Assembly: GCA_945872325.1 (NCBI GenBank)
Contig: CAMBZY010000268.1
Coordinates: 1-5,159, forward strand
DNA length: 5,159 bases
DNA from: Candidatus Kuenenia stuttgartensis
GTDB taxonomy: Bacteria > Planctomycetota > Planctomycetia > Isosphaerales > Isosphaeraceae
Direction of reading: 5' to 3'
Part shown: one piece after another, positions 1-5,159 of the stretch
How the letters are laid out: each line of letters opens with the position of its first letter
Numbering within the stretch: the stretch's first letter is position 1
Notes under the pieces: generated by a model
Database searches by the model: none
Told to the model about the DNA's origin: nothing
What the model saw: the letters and a program-made list of their open reading frames with translations, nothing else
Program-made: the position numbers and the translations under genes

Positions 1-767
1 ACTTCCATCCGAATGGACTGTCGATTTTGTTCGGCTCCAGCCACCTCGATCCAGCTCTGAAAAACGGCAAGCCAGACGCAGCCAAAAAGAACGGTCCTGC
101 TTACAGCCGCAGCGATCGCTACCGCTGGGATTTCGATCCATATATGGACATTTTTATCACCAATCCTGACGGCACCGGCATGGCCCAGCTCACAGATACT
201 CCGGGCTACGACGCTGAGGGGAGCTATTCGCCGGACGGCAAGCATATTATTTTCACATCGTTCCGCGATGGCGATGCCGAGATTTATATCATGGATTCTG
301 ATGGTTCCCACCCGCGCCGGATTACCCGGAAAAAAGGCTATGATGGTGGCCCTTTCTTCTCTCCTGATGGCAAGAAAATCATTTATCGCAGCGACAGGGC
401 CGGTAACGACCTGTTGCAACTCTATATCAATAATGTTGAAGGAACTGCTGAAAAGCAATTGACGAAGAACGAGGCCGTCAACTGGGGTCCCTGGTTCCTT
501 CCAGACAGCCGCCACATCGTTTATTCTACATCGATTCATGGGCATGCCAATTATGAAGTCTATTTAATGGACATTGAAACTGGCAAGCAGGAGCGGATCA
601 CTTACGCCGATGGTTTTGATGGTCTACCCGTGATCAGCCCTGATGGGAAGCAGATGATGTGGACAAGCAAGGGCCGAAACAAGGCCAATACGAGCCAGCT
701 TTACATCGCCGATTTTATTGCCGATATTAAGCCAGAAACACCGGCGGCCAAAGTGGCCAAGCCGTAA
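1..767 (+). CDS. PD40/TolB-like beta-propeller protein, 3' part (5' end outside window)
   Basis: The reading frame is open from the left edge (first full codon at base 3) to TAA at 765-767, so the N-terminus is missing. The TTG at 27 is an internal Leu codon: residues encoded before it (FHPNGLSILFGSS across the edge) already form a propeller strand. At least four further PD40-type motifs follow: SPDG at 228-239, SPDG at 360-371, a degenerate LPDS at 498-509 and SPDG at 636-647. Each is followed by a hydrophobic strand ending in S or ST, then a Y-[IL]-x-[DN] strand and a QLT or RIT turn, as in TolB and WD40-like PD40 proteins. These repeats build a beta-propeller, usually periplasmic or exported and used for binding; in relatives it can be fused to a peptidase or other N-terminal domain, which cannot be seen here. 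The tail (DFIADIKPETPAAKVAKP) is Pro/Ala/Lys-rich and probably disordered. The fold is well supported; the function is unknown. It is not necessarily TolB itself, because no pal or tol genes are adjacent. Confidence 0.85.
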   Translation, partial: FHPNGLSILFGSSHLDPALKNGKPDAAKKNGPAYSRSDRYRWDFDPYMDIFITNPDGTGMAQLTDTPGYDAEGSYSPDGKHIIFTSFRDGDAEIYIMDSDGSHPRRITRKKGYDGGPFFSPDGKKIIYRSDRAGNDLLQLYINNVEGTAEKQLTKNEAVNWGPWFLPDSRHIVYSTSIHGHANYEVYLMDIETGKQERITYADGFDGLPVISPDGKQMMWTSKGRNKANTSQLYIADFIADIKPETPAAKVAKP

Positions 768-780
768 AACCTGAGTCTGA

Positions 781-813
781 AGTTGCAATTGCGTAATTGC
801 AACTGTCACTTTT
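781..813 (+). terminator. Perfect 10-bp dyad with short T run after the propeller gene
   Basis: The arms AGTTGCAATT (781-790) and AATTGCAACT (795-804) are exact reverse complements around the 4-base loop GCGT. TTTT follows at 810-813 after a 5-base gap. The dyad starts 13 bases after the propeller stop codon, which suits an intrinsic terminator. The stem is only 40% GC and the T run is short, so it may be weak. Because it lies only 39 bases upstream of the next start codon, an operator for the DinB-like gene is an alternative reading. Confidence 0.5.
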
Positions 814-842
814 CAAAGTACTGAACCAGAATCGAGAATTCG

Positions 843-1334
843 ATGCATTCCAAGCCCGTTATCAGTCACACACTCGGTATGGCCGACCATCTCCTGACCT
901 CCTATGTTGCTGATCTCAGCGATTCAGAGATTTTACTGGAACCAATTGAAGGCATGAATCATATTGCCTGGCAAATCGGCCACCTGATTTCCTCTGAGCG
1001 GATGTTTGCGGAACTCGTCAAGCCCGGCGCATCCCCTGCCCTGCCCGAGGGTTTTGACGATCTCCACTCACGCACCGACACCCGTGGAACATCTCCTGAA
1101 CAGTTTCATGCCAAAGAGACTTACATGGCTTTATACAAAGCCCAGCGAGATGCTACAAATGCAATTCTCGAAGCCATAACAGATGAAGAACTGGCCGCCT
1201 CAACAGACGAAAAGTTCGCTGCCTATGCGCCTAATGTGGCAGCACTGTTAAACATGATCGGATTGCATTATATGATGCACCTTGGTCAGTTCGTGGCTGT
1301 TCGACGCTTCACCAAGAAGCCGATTGCTGTCTGA
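843..1334 (+). CDS. DinB superfamily protein (DinB_2-like four-helix bundle)
   Basis: This 163-residue protein has the length and pattern of the DinB/YfiT-like superfamily, which are small four-helix bundles that bind a divalent metal through three histidines. The likely ligands are visible: H47 in a W-x-x-G-H-L motif of helix 2 (NHIAWQIGHL, residues 39-48) and H142 plus H146 in the C-terminal helix (LHYMMHLGQ), the usual H-x3-H-x-GQ arrangement. Family members include thiol-dependent S-transferases and many proteins of unknown role; the name comes from damage-inducible genes of Bacillus and does not mean the DinB DNA polymerase. There is no signal peptide or membrane segment, so it should be cytoplasmic. 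The ATG at 843 has only a weak GAGA (834-837) upstream, but it gives the expected N-terminal helix (HTLGMADHLL) immediately. Dyads on both sides suggest its own transcription unit. The family call is firm; the substrate cannot be told. Confidence 0.85.
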   Translation: MHSKPVISHTLGMADHLLTSYVADLSDSEILLEPIEGMNHIAWQIGHLISSERMFAELVKPGASPALPEGFDDLHSRTDTRGTSPEQFHAKETYMALYKAQRDATNAILEAITDEELAASTDEKFAAYAPNVAALLNMIGLHYMMHLGQFVAVRRFTKKPIAV

Positions 1335-1359
1335 CCAGATATCGATCGAATTGTATTAG

Positions 1360-1414
1360 AAAAAGAAATGCCGATGGCTCGTTTATTCTGGCCTCGTCAT
1401 TTCTTTTTGATTTT
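1360..1414 (+). terminator. Intrinsic terminator after the DinB-like gene
   Basis: AAAAAGAAATG (1360-1370) pairs perfectly with CATTTCTTTTT (1398-1408). The stem can continue inward with CGA/TCG (1372-1374 with 1394-1396) and GGC/GCC (1376-1378 with 1391-1393) after a C-T mismatch and a one-base bulge. The outer stem is A-rich on the left and T-rich on the right, and TTTT follows at 1411-1414. This is the usual A-tract, hairpin, T-tract form and could act in both directions. It begins 25 bases after the DinB-like stop codon and separates that gene from the UvrA gene. Confidence 0.7.
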
Positions 1415-1440
1415 GTCAGGCAATCATCTCATTCCCTTCT

Positions 1441-1445
1441 GAAGG
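1441..1445 (+). promoter_or_regulatory. Shine-Dalgarno-like GAAGG for the UvrA-family gene
   Basis: GAAGG lies 11 bases before the ATG at 1457. It is the best ribosome-binding match near this start and supports it, since the protein then begins directly with the first ABC strand (FIRVQGVRVHNLKN). The spacing is slightly long. I could not find a convincing -10/-35 pair between the terminator hairpin and this site. Confidence 0.5.
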
Positions 1446-1456
1446 CACTGCGTATC

Positions 1457-4237
1457 ATGGCGGATCGCTTTATTCGAGTTCAGGGCGTTCGGGTTCACAA
1501 CCTTAAAAATGTGAGTGTGGATCTACCGATCGGTCAACTGATTGCAATCACAGGAGTGAGCGGTTCTGGCAAGAGTTCTCTGGCGTTCGACACGCTTTAT
1601 GCGGAGGGACAGAGGCGATACCTCGAAACATTTACAGCCTATACACGCCAATTTCTGGAGCGTCTGGAAAAGCCTGACGCCGATCGAATTGACGGAATTC
1701 CTGCCTCAGTGGCCGTCGCCCAGCAGGCTCCCAAGCGGTCGAGCCGGTCCACGGTGGGCAGCATGACGGAAATCGACGATCACCTGGCCGTGCTTTTTGC
1801 CCGTCTCGGCTCGGTGTTTTGTCAGGGATGTGGCGAGAAAATTGAGCCTTCATCGGTTGGTGCTGTTTCTAAAACACTTGCAGCCATGGCCGATCGAACT
1901 CGTTATCAGATTGCATTTCCGATGGAAATTGTCGCAGGCACGGATCGCAATTTATTAGCAGATAGTCTGCGAGAAAGCGGCTTTTTGCGAGTGAGGATCG
2001 ACAACGAGACTCACATGATCGAATCAGGCCCAATCCCGGGTAAATCCACCGGCATGATGGACGTCATTGTCGACCGACTTGTAAGTGGCACAGAAACTGA
2101 AGAAAGGCGTGAAGATTCCATTCGGACTGCATTTGAACGTGGTTATGGCCGGTGCCGGATCCTGACGGACGACCGCTCTTTGACATTCCATCGCGACTGG
2201 ATCTGCCCGACCTGTGGTATTGAACATGCAGAGCCTGAACCAAGCCTTTTCCGGCCCAATAGCCCGCGCGGAGCATGCGATTCCTGCGAAGGTTTTGGGC
2301 GAGTGATTGACATTGATTACGATCGCATTATTCCCGACCACCAGAAATCGCTCAGAGAAGGTGCCATCGCACCCTTTCAAATGCCTGCTTATAAAGAGAT
2401 GCAGGATGGCCTTGAAAAGCATGGGCCCAAGCTGGGCCTAAGGCTCGATGTACCATGGGCGGAATTAACCAGCGACGAAAAGAAGCTGGTCATCGACGGA
2501 AAAAAATCGAAGGGTATGCATGGAATTAAAGATTTATTTGAATGGCTTGAAAAGAAAACTTACAAGATGCATATTCGCGTATTCTTGTCGCGATGGAGAT
2601 CTTACAGGACCTGTGACGCGTGTCAGGGACGTCGATTGAAACCGGTCTCACTGGCGGTGAAACTCGAAGGTCAAAATATATCTCAGCTCTCTGAAATTCC
2701 ATTAGAGAGTTTGAAATTATGGCTGGATCAAGTCGAGATGAATCATGCAGGCCACCCTGCTGTTGTCCGCGTAGTCAAGCCGATGACCGCTCGTCTGAAT
2801 TATTTGATCGACGTGGGACTTGGTTACTTAACGCTTTCAAGGGCGGCCCGGACACTCTCAGGCGGAGAGGCCCAGCGAGTGGGGCTGACAACAGCGCTTG
2901 GATCAGGTCTGGTGAACATGCTTTATGTGCTGGATGAACCCACGGCGGGCCTGCATTCAGCCGATGTCGGTAAACTGTTGCATTTGGTGCAAGCCCTGCG
3001 GGATCGAGGGAATACCGTGGTTGCTGTGGAGCACGACGCAGATTTGATTCGTGCTTCGGATTATCTTGTGGATCTTGGCCCGGGGGCAGGCGAAAACGGT
3101 GGACAGATTCTGTTTGCAGGTGCAACGGCTTCTGCCTCTGTAGAACTAGCGCCTGAATCGGTGACGATTGCATCATTAATGGAATCAAAGAAAAAGCGAA
3201 AGGCTGTAAAGCCGTCCGTCAAGCGACCGATGGACAAGGGCTGGATTGAGATCAAAGGCTGCCGGGGGAATCATTTAAAGTCGATTGACATTAAAGTTCC
3301 AATCGGCGCATTGACCGTGATTGCAGGGGTGAGCGGGTCGGGCAAGACCACATTCATGTCAGGTACTTTTGCCCCGGCTTTATGTCAGGAACTTGGGCAG
3401 GAAGCGGATCGGCCGGAGCCTTTTGAGAAATTAACCATCACCGGCGAAATGCCTGGCGAGGCGATTTTAGTGGATGGTTCTGCCATTGGCCGATCGAGCC
3501 GATCGAATCCTGCCACGTTTTTAAAGATTCTCGATGAGATCCGCAAAGTCTTTGCCGAGATGCCGGAAGCCAAAACCAAAAAATTCACGGCCAGCAGATT
3601 CAGCTTTAATAATGCAGAGGGCCGATGTTCCACCTGCGAAGGCAATGGATATCAAACCATTGAAATGCAATTTCTAGCCGATGTGATGATCCGCTGCCCT
3701 GATTGCAAAGGCGCAAGATATAAGCCTGAAGTGCTTGCCATTACATATCGCGGCAAGTCGATTGCCGATGTTCTGGAAATGACTGGCCGCGAGGCATGGA
3801 GCTTTTTCCGGACCAAAACCAAGGTGCAAACCAAGCTCCGCTGGCTGATGGATGTCGGGCTTGATTATCTGCGGCTAGGGCAGTCAACATCGACACTTTC
3901 GGGCGGAGAGGCCCAGCGATTGAAACTGGCGGCGCATCTGGCCACCACGGGCGAGGCTGTTCCGGGCGGTTCCAAGGCGGGCAAGGTGATTTTTCTGGAT
4001 GAGCCGACCACTGGTCTGCACAGCGCGGATGTGCTGACTTTGAGGCGAGCTTTGGATGGGCTGGTGGATCGAGGCCACACGCTGGTGATTGTCGAGCATG
4101 ACCTGGATTTGATCCGTCAGGCCGACTGGGTGATCGAACTGGGGCCGGGGGCAGGCCACCACGGCGGAGAAGTGGTTTTTATGGGGCGCCCGGAAGACCT
4201 CAAAGGCCAGGCATCGCCTACCGGCCGAATCCTCTGA
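1457..4237 (+). CDS. uvrA: UvrA-family excinuclease ABC subunit A, probable divergent paralogue
   Basis: UvrA is the cytoplasmic damage-recognition ATPase of nucleotide excision repair; it dimerises, scans DNA and loads UvrB. This 926-residue protein is near full length (E. coli about 940). NBD1 has Walker A GVSGSGKSS (33-41), Q-loop Q89 or Q90, signature LSGGEAQR (467-474), Walker B with D493/E494 and H-loop H526. The region of about 120-245 matches the UvrB-binding insertion in position. A first Cys4 zinc module uses C250/C253 and C274/C277, and a C-x-x-C pair lies at 386/389. A Lys-rich linker (575-592) leads to NBD2: Walker A GVSGSGKTT (624-632), zinc module C724/C727 and C747/C750, signature 814-821, Walker B D848/E849 and H881. 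Departures from standard UvrA: NBD1 has DEPTAGLHSAD where DEPSIGLHQRD is usual; NBD2 has VDGSAIG where [IV]DQSPIG is usual; a 9-residue insertion (EAVPGGSKAG area) precedes the second Walker B; and KMHIRVFLSRWR (371-382 area) is a style I recall from UvrA paralogues. No frameshift or lost ATPase residue is seen. The family is certain; whether it is the housekeeping uvrA is not. Confidence 0.88.
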   Translation: MADRFIRVQGVRVHNLKNVSVDLPIGQLIAITGVSGSGKSSLAFDTLYAEGQRRYLETFTAYTRQFLERLEKPDADRIDGIPASVAVAQQAPKRSSRSTVGSMTEIDDHLAVLFARLGSVFCQGCGEKIEPSSVGAVSKTLAAMADRTRYQIAFPMEIVAGTDRNLLADSLRESGFLRVRIDNETHMIESGPIPGKSTGMMDVIVDRLVSGTETEERREDSIRTAFERGYGRCRILTDDRSLTFHRDWICPTCGIEHAEPEPSLFRPNSPRGACDSCEGFGRVIDIDYDRIIPDHQKSLREGAIAPFQMPAYKEMQDGLEKHGPKLGLRLDVPWAELTSDEKKLVIDGKKSKGMHGIKDLFEWLEKKTYKMHIRVFLSRWRSYRTCDACQGRRLKPVSLAVKLEGQNISQLSEIPLESLKLWLDQVEMNHAGHPAVVRVVKPMTARLNYLIDVGLGYLTLSRAARTLSGGEAQRVGLTTALGSGLVNMLYVLDEPTAGLHSADVGKLLHLVQALRDRGNTVVAVEHDADLIRASDYLVDLGPGAGENGGQILFAGATASASVELAPESVTIASLMESKKKRKAVKPSVKRPMDKGWIEIKGCRGNHLKSIDIKVPIGALTVIAGVSGSGKTTFMSGTFAPALCQELGQEADRPEPFEKLTITGEMPGEAILVDGSAIGRSSRSNPATFLKILDEIRKVFAEMPEAKTKKFTASRFSFNNAEGRCSTCEGNGYQTIEMQFLADVMIRCPDCKGARYKPEVLAITYRGKSIADVLEMTGREAWSFFRTKTKVQTKLRWLMDVGLDYLRLGQSTSTLSGGEAQRLKLAAHLATTGEAVPGGSKAGKVIFLDEPTTGLHSADVLTLRRALDGLVDRGHTLVIVEHDLDLIRQADWVIELGPGAGHHGGEVVFMGRPEDLKGQASPTGRIL

Positions 4238-4314
4238 TCTGATCGATCCAGATGCAATGCAGCATGGATTTATTTGGGAGTCCCAAGTCTTAATCACGCG
4301 AGATTGTTGACAGC

Positions 4315-4363
4315 AAAAAAAACACCGACCCCGCCTTGTCATGAAGACGGGGGCCGGGCGGTG
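4315..4363 (-). terminator. Intrinsic terminator of the minus-strand PEP-CTERM gene
   Basis: Read on the minus strand, a GC-rich hairpin is followed directly by eight T residues (complement of A8 at 4315-4322). The outer stem is CACCG (4323-4327) with CGGTG (4359-4363). Inner pairing is possible between CCCCG (4329-4333) and CGGGG (4348-4352), then CTT/AAG closing a six-base loop. An alternative outer pairing CTTGTC (4335-4340) with GACAAG (4367-4372) also exists. It sits about 50 bases beyond the stop codon at 4414, a textbook position. Confidence 0.85.
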
Positions 4364-4371
4364 CAAGACAA

Positions 4372-4405
4372 GATTTCGAGACCGGGTCGAAATCCGCCAT
4401 TTTTT
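4372..4405 (+). terminator. Intrinsic terminator candidate for the UvrA-family gene
   Basis: GATTTCGA (4372-4379) pairs perfectly with TCGAAATC (4387-4394) around the 7-base loop GACCGGG, and six T residues follow at 4400-4405 after a 5-base gap. The hairpin lies 134 bases after the UvrA stop codon and ends 8 bases before the last codon of the convergent gene. The T run is good and the stem is moderate. It is the only plus-strand terminator candidate in the 176-base convergent spacer; the rest of that spacer (4238-4314) holds only weak dyads. Confidence 0.6.
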
Positions 4406-4413
4406 GGATGAAA

Positions 4414-5159
4414 TCAGGCCATCCGTGCCTTGCGGCGGCGGGCAACGGCAGCCATCACGCCGGTGGCGATTGCGGCCAGGGCATAGGTGGATGGCTCGGG
4501 AACGGAGACGGGCTGGAAGGCGATGAATGCTGGAGCTACACCCGTGCTCCAGGAGGTCAGGAAGATGCCCGACGAATTATACTTGCTGATGGTGTTGTTG
4601 CCGTTATTCGCAGCGTAGAGGTTGCCCGATATATCGAAGGCCAGGCCCTTTGGGTTGTTCAGATTATTCATGATTTGGCTGAGAAATCCACCCGACGAAT
4701 TGAACTTGCTGATGGTGTTGTCACCGTAATTCGCGGCGTAGAGGTTGCCCGAGATATCGAACGCCAGGCCGGTTGGCGAGTTCACGTCCGGCACGCCGAG
4801 ATTGCTGACGTATCCACCCGACGAATTGAACTTGCTGATAGTGCTGTCGCCGTAATTCGCGGCGTAGAGGTTGCCCGAGGCGAACGCCAGGCCCTGTGGG
4901 CTGTTCAGATTCAAGTTGATAACGCTGTCGTATGTACCCGACGAATTGTACTTATTGATTCTGCTGTCACTGTTATTCGCAGCGTAGAGGTTGCCCGAGG
5001 AATCGAACGCCAGCCCGATTGGGCCGTTCAGAAACGTGCTGATATTGCTGTCGTATCCACCCGACGAATTGAACTTGCTGATGGTGTTGCCGCCGTAATT
5101 CGCGGCGTAGAGGTTGCCCGAGGAATCGAACACCAGGCCCTGTGGATTGTTCAGATTCG
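4414..5159 (-). CDS. NHL-repeat-like beta-propeller protein with PEP-CTERM sorting tag, 3' part
   Basis: The minus-strand frame is open from the right edge to TGA (4414-4416), so the N-terminus and any signal peptide are outside the window. The GTG at 5131-5133 is an internal Val codon within a repeat (GLVFDSSGN), not a start. Five 41-residue repeats with the pattern LNxPxGLAFDxSGNLYAANxGxxTISKFNSSG are present, each likely one propeller blade like those of NHL and Vgb-type proteins. A short link (VAPAFIAFQPVS) leads to a C-terminal VPEPST motif, a hydrophobic Ala-rich helix and an RRRK cluster. This is a PEP-CTERM signal: known members are exported, processed by an exosortase and released or anchored at the envelope. 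The repeats are rich in Asn, Ser and Gly, as is common in such extracellular proteins. It is convergent with the UvrA gene and has its own terminator. Binding partner and function are unknown; a six- or seven-blade propeller would need one or more blades beyond the edge. Confidence 0.88.
   Translation of the reverse strand, partial: NLNNPQGLVFDSSGNLYAANYGGNTISKFNSSGGYDSNISTFLNGPIGLAFDSSGNLYAANNSDSRINKYNSSGTYDSVINLNLNSPQGLAFASGNLYAANYGDSTISKFNSSGGYVSNLGVPDVNSPTGLAFDISGNLYAANYGDNTISKFNSSGGFLSQIMNNLNNPKGLAFDISGNLYAANNGNNTISKYNSSGIFLTSWSTGVAPAFIAFQPVSVPEPSTYALAAIATGVMAAVARRRKARMA
4417..4503 (-). other. PEP-CTERM exosortase sorting signal
   Basis: The last 29 residues begin VPEPSTYALAAIA, continue as an uninterrupted hydrophobic helix and end in a basic cluster (ARRRKARMA). 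The order PEP motif, transmembrane helix, Arg-rich tail is the defining layout of this signal, which predicts an exosortase (EpsH/XrtA-type) elsewhere in the genome. Confidence 0.9.
4540..5154 (-). repeat. Five tandem 123-bp coding repeats (41 residues each)
   Basis: On the plus strand the block CCCGACGAATT recurs at 4568, 4691, 4817, 4937 and 5060, and GTTGCCCG(A) at 4621, 4744, 4870, 4990 and 5113. Spacings are 123, 126, 120 and 123 bases, averaging 123. The copies share long DNA blocks including synonymous positions, indicating recent duplication or ongoing homogenisation. The array is still running at the right edge, so the total copy number is unknown. Confidence 0.92.

Noticed and set aside
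27..29. TTG as start of the propeller gene
   Set aside because: The frame is open to the left edge and the upstream residues already form a propeller motif, so this is an internal Leu codon of a truncated gene.
111..120. AGCGATCGCT, containing the cyanobacterial HIP1 octamer GCGATCGC
   Set aside because: There is only one full octamer in the window, and the gene content does not suggest a cyanobacterium.
797..824. TTGCAA, 16-base spacer, TACTGA as a promoter for the DinB-like gene
   Set aside because: The -10 match is poor and the -35 half lies within the dyad arm; the match is no better than chance.
1478..1500. Spaced GTTC repeats resembling an alphaproteobacterial SOS box
   Set aside because: The spacing (5 and 11 bases) does not match GTTC-N7-GTTC, and the site lies inside the coding region after the start codon.
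4274..4286. TTGGGA-G-TCCCAA dyad after the UvrA gene
   Set aside because: Once a minimal loop is allowed the stem is only about five base pairs with no T run, so it is not a credible terminator.
3884..4366. A 160-codon minus-strand open frame over the end of the UvrA gene and the spacer
   Set aside because: It is antisense to conserved UvrA codons, has no recognisable domain and overlaps both terminators; it is a shadow of the real frame.
5131..5133. GTG as start of the PEP-CTERM gene
   Set aside because: It falls inside a repeat at the place where other copies have Ala (GLAFD); the frame and repeat pattern run on to the window edge.
4540..5154. Regular repeats resembling a CRISPR array
   Set aside because: The unit is 123 bases, the reading frame is open throughout and the repeats encode NHL-like blades; there are no short repeats with unique spacers.

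Overview
The window most likely comes from a member of the Planctomycetota or a related bacterium with an exosortase system. The main evidence is a C-terminal PEP-CTERM sorting tag on a secreted NHL-type propeller, together with a PD40/TolB-like propeller gene, a stand-alone DinB-fold protein and a non-standard UvrA. Base composition looks roughly balanced, and Shine-Dalgarno signals are weak, which is also common in that phylum. This assignment is an inference from gene style; no rRNA or other marker gene is present.

Layout from left to right: (1) the 3' part of a plus-strand PD40/TolB-like beta-propeller gene, open to the left edge and ending at 767; (2) a short spacer with a perfect 10-bp dyad (781-804); (3) a complete DinB-superfamily gene (843-1334) with the expected three-histidine metal site; (4) a 122-bp spacer with a strong A/T-flanked hairpin that looks like an intrinsic terminator (1360-1408), then a GAAGG ribosome-binding site; (5) a complete UvrA-family gene of 926 codons (1457-4237) with two ABC ATPase modules and two Cys4 zinc modules; (6) a convergent intergenic region (4238-4413) with two strong terminator-like hairpins, one for each strand; (7) the 3' part of a minus-strand gene, open to the right edge, made of five 41-residue NHL-like repeats and a PEP-CTERM tag.

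The first three genes point the same way, but the hairpins between them suggest separate transcription units rather than one operon. A DinB-fold protein beside a UvrA-family protein hints at stress or damage response, but the sequence shows no shared regulatory site. The PEP-CTERM protein is probably exported and has no visible functional link to the others.

I see no clear undescribed system. The best leads are the divergence of the UvrA protein (a probable paralogue: atypical NBD1 Walker B region, Gly in place of the NBD2 Q-loop Gln, 9-residue insertion), the nearly clean 123-bp coding repeats with compensating codon indels, and the interleaved convergent terminators.
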